A stretch of 16,236 bases of DNA from Clostridiales bacterium UBA6468 (GTDB lineage: Bacteria; Bacillota; Clostridia; Oscillospirales; Oscillospiraceae). Location of the stretch: NCBI GenBank assembly GCA_002436765.1, contig DJNI01000008.1, forward strand, positions 285-16,520. Reading direction: 5' to 3'. The position numbers and the translations under genes were made by a program. Below are positions 1 through 8,698 of the stretch, piece by piece; position 1 is the first letter of the stretch, and each line of letters starts with the position of its first letter. The notes below the pieces were generated by a model. The model was given only the letters and a program-made list of their open reading frames with translations. It was not told where the DNA came from and ran no database searches.

Positions 1-1109
1 TCGACGGCCACGCCCCCGGCCTTTCCGGCACCGACCTGAACGCCTACATTGCCGCCGGCGTCTACTCCGACCACGAGTGCGCGGACATTGACGACGCCAT
101 GCAGAAGCTCCGGCTGGGGCAGTTCATCATGATCCGGGAGGGCACCGCCGCCCGGAACTTAGAAGCCCTGATGCCCCTGATCCAGTCCCAGAAATATTTC
201 AGCCGCTGCATGTTCTGCACCGACGACAAGCATCCCAGCGACCTACTGGAAAAGGGGCACATCGATTACATCTGCCGGGAAGCCGTGGCCATGGGTGCCG
301 ACCCCATCATGACCGTGCAGGTGGCCTGTCTTCACGCCGCCCGGTACTTCCTGCTGAACAACCGGGGCGCCATCGCCCCCGGGTATCTGGCGGACTTCGC
401 CATTGTGGAGGATTTGAAGGACTTCCATGTGGTGACGGTGTACAAGCGGGGCAAGCGGGTCTATCACGACGGCATTGTGGAGGATTTCCCCCTGCCCGAG
501 ATCCCGGAGCATCTGAACAAGCGCGCCCACGACACCTTCCATCTGCCGGTGCTTTCCCCTGCGGACTTTGCCAACACCCGCCTGCGGGGCGTTATCGGCA
601 TGGTGCCGGGGCAGATCATCACCGAGGACGCGGGCTACGCCGCCGGGGTGGACGTGTCCAAGGACATTCTGAAAATGGCGGTGGTAGAGCGGCATAAAAA
701 CACCCGCCACATCGGCATCGGCTACCTCAAGGGCTACGGCCTGAAATCCGGCGCGGTTGCCACCTCCGTCGCCCACGACAGCCACAACATCATCTGCGTC
801 GGTACAAATGACGAGGACATGGCCTTCGCCGTCAACCGCATCGCCCGGAACCACGGCGGTATCGTGGTGGTGGAGAACGGGCAGGTGCTGGCCGAGCTTC
901 CTCTGGAAATTGCCGGTATCATCAGCGGCAAGCCCCTGCGGGAGGTCAACACTCTTCTGGAAGACGCCAAGAAAGCCGCCCACGCTCTGGGCGTCGGCAC
1001 GGACATTGACCCGTTCATGACGCTGTCCTTCATGAGCCTGCCCGTCATCCCCACCCTGCGTCTGACGACCCGGGGCGTGGTGGACGTGAACACCCAGCAG
1101 TACGTATGA
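1..1109 (+). CDS. ade: Adenine deaminase, 5'-truncated by window edge
   Basis: Hydrolyses adenine to hypoxanthine and ammonia in cytoplasmic purine salvage; amidohydrolase superfamily. The frame is open from base 3, so the gene begins outside the window; 368 residues are visible, the C-terminal part of a protein that is usually near 570-600 residues. Seen: DGHAPGLSG and NAYIAAGVYSDHE near the visible start, FCTDDKHPSDL with the acidic metal/catalytic aspartates, then GADPIMTVQVACLHAARYF and GAIAPGYLADFAIV, the pattern that closes the barrel domain of this family. A long C-terminal domain (GVDVSKDILKMAVVERH, TSVAHDSHNIICVG) is also typical of bacterial adenine deaminases and separates them from adenosine deaminase. 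The stop TGA overlaps the ATG of the following Nudix gene (ATGA), so the two are probably translated together. The internal ATG at 99 is not the real start because homology runs upstream of it. Confidence 0.95.
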   Translation, partial: DGHAPGLSGTDLNAYIAAGVYSDHECADIDDAMQKLRLGQFIMIREGTAARNLEALMPLIQSQKYFSRCMFCTDDKHPSDLLEKGHIDYICREAVAMGADPIMTVQVACLHAARYFLLNNRGAIAPGYLADFAIVEDLKDFHVVTVYKRGKRVYHDGIVEDFPLPEIPEHLNKRAHDTFHLPVLSPADFANTRLRGVIGMVPGQIITEDAGYAAGVDVSKDILKMAVVERHKNTRHIGIGYLKGYGLKSGAVATSVAHDSHNIICVGTNDEDMAFAVNRIARNHGGIVVVENGQVLAELPLEIAGIISGKPLREVNTLLEDAKKAAHALGVGTDIDPFMTLSFMSLPVIPTLRLTTRGVVDVNTQQYV

Positions 1110-1591
1110 GCGGCATAGACCTTTCTTTTGTTGACGGCAAGGAGAAGTTTAACTACCGGGTCTGCGCCGTCATCCTTTCAGAGGGCAGGCTGCTTGCCAT
1201 GCACGACGAGCGCTCTCCCTACTATTACCTCCCCGGCGGGAGAGTGCAGATGGGGGAAACGGCAGAAGCCGCCGTGGCGCGGGAGGTTCAGGAGGAATTG
1301 GAGATCACCCCAGAGATCGTCCGTCCCCTGTGGCTGAATCAGGCGTTTTTCACGGAGGACGTGGACGGCCTGCACTACCACGAGCTGTGTCTGTACTTCC
1401 TGATGGACATTTCTCATGCGGATTTGCTGTCCAGGGGCGAGAAGTTCACCCTGCTGGAGCGGCACCACACCCATGAATTTGAGTGGCTGGCATTTGAACA
1501 GCTGGAACAGGAGTATTTCTATCCCCTGTTCCTGAAAAAAGAAATTTTCCACCTGCCGGAAACCTTCACCCTCCGCACAGAATTGGAATAG
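1106..1591 (+). CDS. Nudix hydrolase
   Basis: A 161-residue Nudix-fold enzyme expected to hydrolyse a nucleoside diphosphate linked to another moiety. The Nudix box lies at residues 45-67: G45-x5-E51-x7-R59-E-V-Q-E63-E64-L-E66-I67. The metal-binding R-E-x-x-E-E core is intact, but the usual glycine of REUxEExGU is glutamate (E66). YYLPGG just before the box is the normal lead-in. The gene starts inside the last codons of adenine deaminase (4-base ATGA overlap), so it is probably read from the same message, which hints at a nucleotide-pool or housecleaning role; the substrate cannot be told from sequence. A 15-bp hairpin follows five bases after the stop. Confidence 0.9.
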   Translation: MSGIDLSFVDGKEKFNYRVCAVILSEGRLLAMHDERSPYYYLPGGRVQMGETAEAAVAREVQEELEITPEIVRPLWLNQAFFTEDVDGLHYHELCLYFLMDISHADLLSRGEKFTLLERHHTHEFEWLAFEQLEQEYFYPLFLKKEIFHLPETFTLRTELE

Positions 1592-1595
1592 ACGC

Positions 1596-1631
1596 AAATG
1601 CCCTGTCCGCTGAAAAGCGGACAGGGCATTT
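1596..1631. terminator. Hairpin between convergent ade-nudix and clpB
   Basis: A 15-bp perfect stem (1596-1610 with 1617-1631) and a 6-base loop, sitting between two convergent stop codons. The T-rich tail is short on both strands (TTTGTTCTT on +), so it probably serves both transcripts but may not be a strong intrinsic terminator. Confidence 0.75.
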
Positions 1632-1643
1632 GTTCTTGGGGAA

Positions 1644-4235
<2,592 letters not shown>

Positions 4236-4256
4236 CTACTTTACCTTCCCTTCGCT

Positions 4257-4283
4257 TTGGCACTCTCGCAGTAAGAGTGCCAA
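4257..4283 (-). promoter_or_regulatory. CIRCE element (HrcA operator)
   Basis: TTGGCACTC, nine bases, GAGTGCCAA: perfectly complementary 9-bp arms with the exact N9 spacer of CIRCE. Consensus arms are TTAGCACTC/GAGTGCTAA; here the third base is G on one side and C on the other, a compensated change that keeps the symmetry. It lies between the -10 box and the start codon of clpB, the usual place for HrcA repression. Confidence 0.93.
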
Positions 4284-4296
4284 TTCATCTGCCCTT

Positions 4297-4324
4297 ACTA
4301 TACCCCAATTTCAAAAAATGTCAA
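4297..4324 (-). promoter_or_regulatory. Sigma-A promoter of clpB
   Basis: On the minus strand, a -35 TTGACA (4319-4324) is followed after 16 bases by a -10 TATAGT (4297-4302). The predicted start of transcription near 4290 is just upstream of the CIRCE element, so bound HrcA would block initiation or clearance. Confidence 0.8.
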
Positions 4325-4510
4325 GAGTCGCGATGACAATGCCACAAAAAATTCACATTTGGCATTTTGCACAAAATTCCCCCTCTTGATTTTACATGCT
4401 TAACACTTATTTAATATTTGCTCACTTAATTTCTTAATAGCCCCCGGATATAATGAAAGCGTACTCAATGATAATTTTCTTTTTCATTTTCTTACCTCTC
4501 TTTTTCTCTG

Positions 4511-4552
4511 AAAACCCCCGACTTGGTCTGGTCAACCGAAGTCGGGGGTTTT
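4511..4552. terminator. Intrinsic terminator hairpin
   Basis: A 14-bp perfect stem (4511-4524 with 4539-4552) including a CCCCCG/CGGGGG block, with a 14-base loop. T-runs flank it on both strands (five T on +, four T on -), so it can stop transcripts from either side. On the minus strand it would end the acyltransferase message; on the plus strand no annotated gene precedes it. Confidence 0.8.
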
Positions 4553-4556
4553 TCAT

Positions 4557-4621
4557 GGCAACACCGCACAATTCGGCAAAAAGACGTCTGAGACTCGCGG
4601 ACGCAATTGTGCGGTGTTGCC
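4557..4621. repeat. Inverted-repeat element A (65 bp)
   Basis: Perfect 17-bp terminal inverted repeats (4557-4573 with 4605-4621; core ACACCGCACAATT) around a 31-base centre. The outer end begins 6 bases after the acyltransferase stop codon. Its left end matches the left end of the element at 8699-8831 at 18 of 22 positions, and the right ends match at 13 of 17, so the two look like members of one dispersed intergenic family. On the plus strand it is followed by TTTTT and could also act as a terminator. Confidence 0.7.
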
Positions 4622-4627
4622 TTTTTA

Positions 4628-5917
4628 CTATTTTGCCAGCGCCCGGGTCTTGCAGAGCTTGTACAGCTCCTCCGCCGCCAGACGGGTCTTCGCCACCGGG
4701 TAGCCTTCCTTGGGAAAGCAGTAGTAGAGGCACCGGTTGTCGCCGATGCAGATGGTGTCCCCGATCTCGTACCAGTAATAGTCGGCATAGAGGCCGTAGG
4801 AGGCCGTGGGCTTCTGGGTGTAGCGGAGTTTTCCGTCACATCCGGTGAGGGTGAAGCCCTCCCGGCCGTGGGTCAGGTGTCCCTGCCCCACCTTATAAAT
4901 GGCCTTGAAATCCACCATCATGGCAATGTCCACGTCGATGTCCAGCCTGTATGTCCCGTCCTCAAGCTCCCGGCGCACCTGCTCCCGTTCCCAGCGATAC
5001 CAGTCGGGGATGTGGGCGAACTCCGTCTCCCCTTCCGACGCTGCCAGGTCGCCGATGGGGGTCAGCTCCCAGTGCTTACCGCAATGGCGGCAGGTCAGGC
5101 CGGTGCCCTTGCCTTTCGTCTCTCCCTCCGTGCCGCAGTGGGGGCATTTGTATAGAATACGCTCCAGACCGTCCGCCCGGAAGTCGTCGGTGATCTTTAT
5201 GCCGTTTTCCTTCTGCCAGCGGAACTGGTCGAAGGAAAAGGCCGCGTCCAGCCCGTCGGACAGCTCCTTGACGGATTTCTCCTTCAAGTCCTCCCGGCTG
5301 TAGAGCAATCGCACCTTCGCCGAAACGGGTACGCTTCTGCGCACCTGCAATTCATTGTACAGCGGATTGCGGCTGAACGCGCCGAAGGTCTCGATCATCA
5401 CCACCGGCACGTCCAGCTTTTTCAGCAGCACACCCATCTTCCGGGGCAGCGCCGTGCAGGTGCCGTCAAAGGAATAGCTTGCCTCCGGGTACATGAGCAC
5501 GCTGCTTTTCAGATCCTTCAGGCAATAGAGCATATCCTGCACCAGGGTCAGATCGGTGACGAATTTCCGGGTGGGCACGCAGCCGATGGCGCGCATCAGC
5601 CGCGCCTTCAGCCCGCCCATGCCCACGAAGCCGTCGGATGTACAGATAATATTGTAGGGGCGGGGGTAGAGAATGGTGCTTGCGATCAGCAGATCCAGAA
5701 AGCAGGAATGATTCATGAGGATCAGGCACGGCTCGTTCCTGCCGACCTTCTCCATGCCCTCGCCGGTGTAACGGAAGCGGGTTCCGACCAGTCCCAACAT
5801 GGACAGCACCCGGACGAGGGTACGCCAGAAAATGCCGGGTCTGACGGGATGCAGATGGGGATACTGGGGCAGCGCCATGACTTTTTCGTAATCCAGTTCT
5901 CTGACGGTGGTTTTCAT
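4628..5917 (-). CDS. PlsC-type acyltransferase with C-terminal zinc ribbon
   Basis: A 429-residue protein. The N-terminal half is a glycerol-phosphate/lysophosphatidate-type acyltransferase: the catalytic NHSCFLD motif (N69, H70, D75), the IGCVPTRKF block near 111-119 and PEASYS (P144, E145) in place of the usual PEGTR. Such enzymes move acyl groups to lysophospholipids at the inner membrane face. It then carries a four-cysteine zinc ribbon (C258-x2-C261, C276-x2-C279) and a further C-terminal region of about 145 residues (about 285-429) that I do not recognise, with a Tyr/Trp-rich stretch at 374-383. The typical PlsC is much shorter (about 200-250 residues), so the ribbon and tail are added modules. 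The ATG at 5917 has a GGGAGGA site 7 bases upstream and a strong promoter. The exact acyl acceptor is unknown. Confidence 0.85.
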   Translation of the reverse strand: MKTTVRELDYEKVMALPQYPHLHPVRPGIFWRTLVRVLSMLGLVGTRFRYTGEGMEKVGRNEPCLILMNHSCFLDLLIASTILYPRPYNIICTSDGFVGMGGLKARLMRAIGCVPTRKFVTDLTLVQDMLYCLKDLKSSVLMYPEASYSFDGTCTALPRKMGVLLKKLDVPVVMIETFGAFSRNPLYNELQVRRSVPVSAKVRLLYSREDLKEKSVKELSDGLDAAFSFDQFRWQKENGIKITDDFRADGLERILYKCPHCGTEGETKGKGTGLTCRHCGKHWELTPIGDLAASEGETEFAHIPDWYRWEREQVRRELEDGTYRLDIDVDIAMMVDFKAIYKVGQGHLTHGREGFTLTGCDGKLRYTQKPTASYGLYADYYWYEIGDTICIGDNRCLYYCFPKEGYPVAKTRLAAEELYKLCKTRALAK

Positions 5918-5949
5918 AAGGCATCCTCCCGGTCGCGGTATTTGCGTAA

Positions 5950-5978
5950 ATTATACCAGATACCGGCAGCCCCGTCAA
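5950..5978 (-). promoter_or_regulatory. Sigma-A promoter of the acyltransferase gene
   Basis: Minus-strand TTGACG (5973-5978), 17-base spacer, perfect TATAAT (5950-5955), about 30 bases before the start codon. Confidence 0.85.
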
Positions 5979-5999
5979 CCGGCGGTCTGTTCTGTTGCA

Positions 6000-6166
6000 T
6001 ATTCATCCGCAATGAATAATATTCGCCCTTACGTTGGTATGATTTGGGATAAAGCCCATGAATATTCACATATTCATATTGAATTTGCGTGTTTTTGTGG
6101 TATTTTCATTATGCGCAGCCTGATTTTTCTTTTATTGTTGTATATTCATCCTATTGACGGTGAATA
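6000..6166. promoter_or_regulatory. Cluster of TGAAT/ATTCA words, possible operator
   Basis: Eight exact words within 167 bases between divergent promoters: ATTCA at 6001, 6064, 6072 and 6144; TGAAT at 6013, 6059, 6080 and 6161. The pair at 6001/6013 has a 7-base gap, the spacing expected between neighbouring ArgR/AhrC half-sites in tandem ARG boxes; 6059-6068 is the palindrome TGAATATTCA; and the last pair brackets the -35 box of the transporter promoter. TGAAT-N4-ATTCA is the core of the known ARG box, but no complete consensus box with N4 is present, so the identity of the regulator is inference. Confidence 0.4.
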
Positions 6167-6182
6167 ACATACGCGCTATAAT
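6154..6182 (+). promoter_or_regulatory. Sigma-A promoter of the amino-acid ABC transporter operon
   Basis: TTGACG (6154-6159), 17-base spacer, TATAAT (6177-6182). Predicted transcript start near 6189, giving a leader of about 50 bases that begins close to the hairpin at 6196-6215. Confidence 0.85.
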
Positions 6183-6195
6183 GCACTCATCAATC

Positions 6196-6215
6196 ACCTC
6201 CCGGCTACGGGAGGT
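6196..6215 (+). promoter_or_regulatory. Leader hairpin covering a Shine-Dalgarno sequence
   Basis: ACCTCCCG (6196-6203), loop GCTA, CGGGAGGT (6208-6215): an 8-bp perfect stem. It buries the GGGAGG at 6209-6214 that would serve an ATG at 6221, and leaves free the AGGAG at 6227-6231 that serves the ATG at 6242. This supports 6242 as the main start. Confidence 0.6.
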
Positions 6216-6241
6216 CAAAAATGAAAAGGAGAGTAAAATTT

Positions 6242-7096
6242 ATGAAAAAGGTATTCGCACTTGCGCTGACCGTTCTGATGGTCATGTCCATGTTCGCCGG
6301 CTGCGGCAGCAGCAACACCGCCAAGGCCACCACCGCCGCCACCGAGGCGCCCACCGCCACCGCCGCTGCCGAGACCACGGCCGCTGAGACCACAGCTGCC
6401 GAGACCGCCGCTGCCGAGCTGAAGACCGTTAAGCCCGGTAAGCTGATCATGTCCACCAACGCCGCCTTCCCTCCCTATGAGATGGTCGCCGACGACGGCA
6501 GCTACGAGGGCATCGATGTTGAGGTCGCCGGCGCCATCGCCGAGAAGCTGGGTCTGGAGCTGGTCGTGGACGATATGGACTTCGACGCCGCTCTGCTGGC
6601 TGTGCAGCAGAATAAATCCGACATCGTTATGGCCGGCGTCACCGTCACCGAGGATCGGAAGCTGGTCATGAACTTCTCCGACAGCTACGCCACCGGCGTG
6701 CAGGTGGTCATCGTCAAGGAAGGCTCCGACGTGACCCTGGACAACCTGGGCGAGAAGATGATCGGCACCCAGCGCGGCACCACCGGCTACATCTACACCT
6801 CCGACGATTACGGCGACGATCATGTCACCGCCTATGACAACGGTGCTTCCGCCGTGCAGGCTCTGATCAACGGTCAGGTTGACTGCGTGGTCATCGACTC
6901 CGCTCCTGCCGAGGCCTTTGTGGCCGCTAACCCCGGTCTGACCATTCTCGATACCGAGTACGTCACCGAGAACTACGCCATCGGCGTGAACAAGGACAAC
7001 ACTGCCCTTCTGGACGCCATCAACCAGGCGCTGGCCGAGCTGACTGCCGACGGTACCATTCAGGCCATCGTTGACAAGTACATCACCGCTGAATGA
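6242..7096 (+). CDS. Polar amino-acid ABC transporter substrate-binding lipoprotein
   Basis: A 284-residue periplasmic-binding-type (SBP family 3) lipoprotein that captures an amino acid outside the cell and delivers it to the membrane permease encoded next. Seen: basic-hydrophobic signal peptide and lipobox FAGC with lipid-bearing C21, an Ala/Thr/Glu-rich linker (about 29-60), then the family fold: LIMSTNAAFPPYE, IDVEVAGAIAEKLG, the substrate-clamping ITEDRK-like VTVTEDRK (R139), GTQRGTTG (Q177, R178) and DCVVIDS (D219). I start at 6242 because the signal peptide begins there with AGGAG 10 bases upstream; an in-frame ATG at 6221 would add seven residues and its ribosome site is in a hairpin. 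First gene of an operon with permease and ATPase. Specificity (glutamine, arginine, cystine or other) cannot be read. Confidence 0.93.
   Translation: MKKVFALALTVLMVMSMFAGCGSSNTAKATTAATEAPTATAAAETTAAETTAAETAAAELKTVKPGKLIMSTNAAFPPYEMVADDGSYEGIDVEVAGAIAEKLGLELVVDDMDFDAALLAVQQNKSDIVMAGVTVTEDRKLVMNFSDSYATGVQVVIVKEGSDVTLDNLGEKMIGTQRGTTGYIYTSDDYGDDHVTAYDNGASAVQALINGQVDCVVIDSAPAEAFVAANPGLTILDTEYVTENYAIGVNKDNTALLDAINQALAELTADGTIQAIVDKYITAE
6368..6412 (+). repeat. Three 15-bp tandem repeats in the lipoprotein linker
   Basis: Units at 6368-6382, 6383-6397 and 6398-6412 encode AETTA, AETTA and AETAA. They form part of the flexible tether between the lipid anchor and the binding domain; copy number may vary between strains by slippage. 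Confidence 0.75.
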
Positions 7097-7108
7097 TCCG
7101 ATCGCTTA

Positions 7109-7136
7109 GCCAGGGGCGGCTTGAGCCGCCCCTGGC
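7109..7136 (+). other. Intercistronic stem-loop between lipoprotein and permease genes
   Basis: A 12-bp perfect GC-rich stem (7109-7120 with 7125-7136) with a TTGA loop, 12 bases after the lipoprotein stop and 85 before the chosen permease start. No T-run follows, so it looks more like an RNA-stabilising or partial attenuating hairpin than a full terminator. This arrangement often leaves more binding protein than permease. A weaker imperfect hairpin (about 7152-7184) follows. Confidence 0.7.
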
Positions 7137-7221
7137 ACGGTTGTACCCGGAAAACCGACCTTCGCACCGGGAAGGCCGATTTTCTGCGTATAACACTATA
7201 ATGAAATTAGAAGGTGAAGCT

Positions 7222-7983
7222 GTGGAACTTTACGAACTTTGGAAGCCCCTGATGCGGGACGGCACCGCATCCTTCTGGCAGGAATTCTACGTCAAATTCT
7301 ATCAGGCATTTATCGAAGGAAGCCGCTGGAAGCAATACTTAAACGGCGTGGGCACCACCCTGCTGGTCACGGCCATGGCGCTGACCCTGGGCATCATCCT
7401 CGGCATTGTGGTAGCCGTGATCCGGACCGCCCACGACCAGCAGCGGACGGGACACAAAAATCCCGTTCTCGGCCTGCTCAACGGCATCTGCAAGGTATAC
7501 GTCACCGTCATCCGCGGCACGCCCATGATGGTGCAGCTGCTGATCATGGGCTTCGTGATCTTCTCCTTCTCCCGGAACTACACCATGGTGGGCGCCCTGA
7601 CCCTGGGCATCAACTCCGGCGCTTACGTCTCCGAGATCATCCGGGGCGGCCTCATGTCCCTTGACCCCGGTCAGGCGGAAGCGGGGCGGAGCCTTGGCCT
7701 CGGCTACATCGACACCATGCGTCTGATCGTCATTCCCCAGGCCTTCAAGGCCATTTTACCGGCTCTTGGCAACGAGTTCATCATGCTGCTGAAGGACACC
7801 TCCCTGATCACCGTCATCGGCGGCAAGGAGATGGTCTACGCCGCCCAGGCCATTTACGGCCGCACCTACGAGCAGATGTTCCCCCTCATCGGCATCGCCT
7901 GCATCTATCTGCTGCTGGTCATGATCTTCAGCTGGCTGCAAAGTTTACTGGAAAGGAGGCTGCGTCAAAGTGATAGACGTTAA
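7222..7983 (+). CDS. Polar amino-acid ABC transporter permease (HisM/GlnP type)
   Basis: The inner-membrane channel subunit, 253 residues from the chosen GTG start. An N-terminal soluble helix (MELYELWKPL...) is followed by hydrophobic segments starting near 43 (TTLLVTAMALTLGIILGIVV), 104-116, 121-132 and 223-238, with the EAA loop EAGRSLGLGYIDTMRLIVIP (about 153-172) that contacts the ATPase. GTPMMVQLLIM and NEFIMLLKDTSL are standard for this family. Start choice: the frame is open back to 7093, but that would translate the intercistronic stem-loop into an unlikely Arg/Pro-rich leader; GTG 7222 has AAGGTG just upstream, and ATG 7201 is a second option. Its end overlaps the ATPase start by 14 bases. 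Confidence 0.92.
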   Translation: MELYELWKPLMRDGTASFWQEFYVKFYQAFIEGSRWKQYLNGVGTTLLVTAMALTLGIILGIVVAVIRTAHDQQRTGHKNPVLGLLNGICKVYVTVIRGTPMMVQLLIMGFVIFSFSRNYTMVGALTLGINSGAYVSEIIRGGLMSLDPGQAEAGRSLGLGYIDTMRLIVIPQAFKAILPALGNEFIMLLKDTSLITVIGGKEMVYAAQAIYGRTYEQMFPLIGIACIYLLLVMIFSWLQSLLERRLRQSDRR

Positions 7984-8692
7984 GCATCTGAGCAAATCCT
8001 TCGGCGACCACTTGGTTCTCAAGGACATTTCCGAACACATCTACCCCGGGGACAAAATGGTCATCATCGGCCCCTCCGGCTCCGGCAAATCCACGTTCCT
8101 GCGCAGTCTGAACCTGCTGGAGGAGCCCACCTCCGGCACCATCACCTTCGACGGCGAGGTCATCACCGACCCCAAGACGGACATTGATCTTGTCCGCCGG
8201 AAGATGGGCATGGTGTTCCAGCACTTCAATCTCTTCCCCAACATGACCATCCGCAAGAATATCACCCTTGCCCCCGTGCGCACCGGCCTGATGACCCAGG
8301 CGGAGGCGGACGACAAGGCCACCCAGCTGCTGCGCCGGGTCAGTCTGGAGGAAAAGGCGGACGCCTACCCCAACCAGCTTTCCGGCGGCCAGAAGCAGCG
8401 GATCGCCATCGTCCGGGCGCTGGCCATGAATCCCAAGGTCATGCTTTTCGACGAACCCACCTCCGCCCTCGACCCGGAAATGGTGGGCGAGGTTCTCGCC
8501 GTCATGAAGGAGCTGGCGGAAAGCGGCATGACCATGGTGGTCGTCACCCACGAAATGGGCTTTGCCCGGGAGGTGGGCAACCGGGTGCTGTTCATGGACG
8601 ACGGAAAGGTCCTGGAGCAAGGCGCCCCCGCCCAGATTTTCGGCAATCCTCAAAATCCCCGCTTAAAGGACTTCCTGTCCAAGGTTCTGTAA
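7970..8692 (+). CDS. Polar amino-acid ABC transporter ATPase (GlnQ/HisP type)
   Basis: The 240-residue cytoplasmic ATPase that powers the importer. All motifs are intact: Walker A GPSGSGKST (34-42), Q-loop Q84 in VFQHFNLFP, signature LSGGQ (137-141), Walker B VMLFDEP (157-163), SALD, and the H-loop H194 in VVTHEMGFA. VFQHFNLFPNMT and HEMGFAREVG are characteristic of the amino-acid (PAAT) importer branch. The GTG start at 7970 has AAGGAGG 10 bases upstream and lies inside the last codons of the permease gene, so the two are translationally coupled. Last gene of the operon. Confidence 0.96.
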   Translation: MIDVKHLSKSFGDHLVLKDISEHIYPGDKMVIIGPSGSGKSTFLRSLNLLEEPTSGTITFDGEVITDPKTDIDLVRRKMGMVFQHFNLFPNMTIRKNITLAPVRTGLMTQAEADDKATQLLRRVSLEEKADAYPNQLSGGQKQRIAIVRALAMNPKVMLFDEPTSALDPEMVGEVLAVMKELAESGMTMVVVTHEMGFAREVGNRVLFMDDGKVLEQGAPAQIFGNPQNPRLKDFLSKVL

Positions 8693-8698
8693 TTTTAC

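Larger units (their letters stand above)
4236..4627. other. Non-coding gap between clpB and the acyltransferase
   Basis: About 390 bases without a credible gene. From the clpB side it holds the clpB leader with CIRCE, the clpB promoter, an AT-rich stretch (4325-4450) with a plus-strand TATAAT at 4449-4454, a pyrimidine-rich stretch (about 4468-4509), a 14-bp hairpin (4511-4552) and a 65-bp inverted-repeat element (4557-4621). A short hydrophobic reading frame from the ATG at 4453 has no ribosome binding site and starts inside the putative -10 box, so I do not call it. Confidence 0.7.

Noticed and set aside
243..983. Minus-strand open frame inside adenine deaminase
   Set aside because: Gly/Val/His-rich shadow; the plus strand shows continuous adenine deaminase homology.
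4453..4626. Small hydrophobic peptide starting at ATG 4453
   Set aside because: The start codon is within the putative -10 box, has no ribosome site, and the frame runs through two hairpins.
6368..6412. CRISPR-like or phase-variable repeat
   Set aside because: Units are contiguous, in frame and only 15 bp; they encode a lipoprotein linker with no spacers and no frame-shifting potential.
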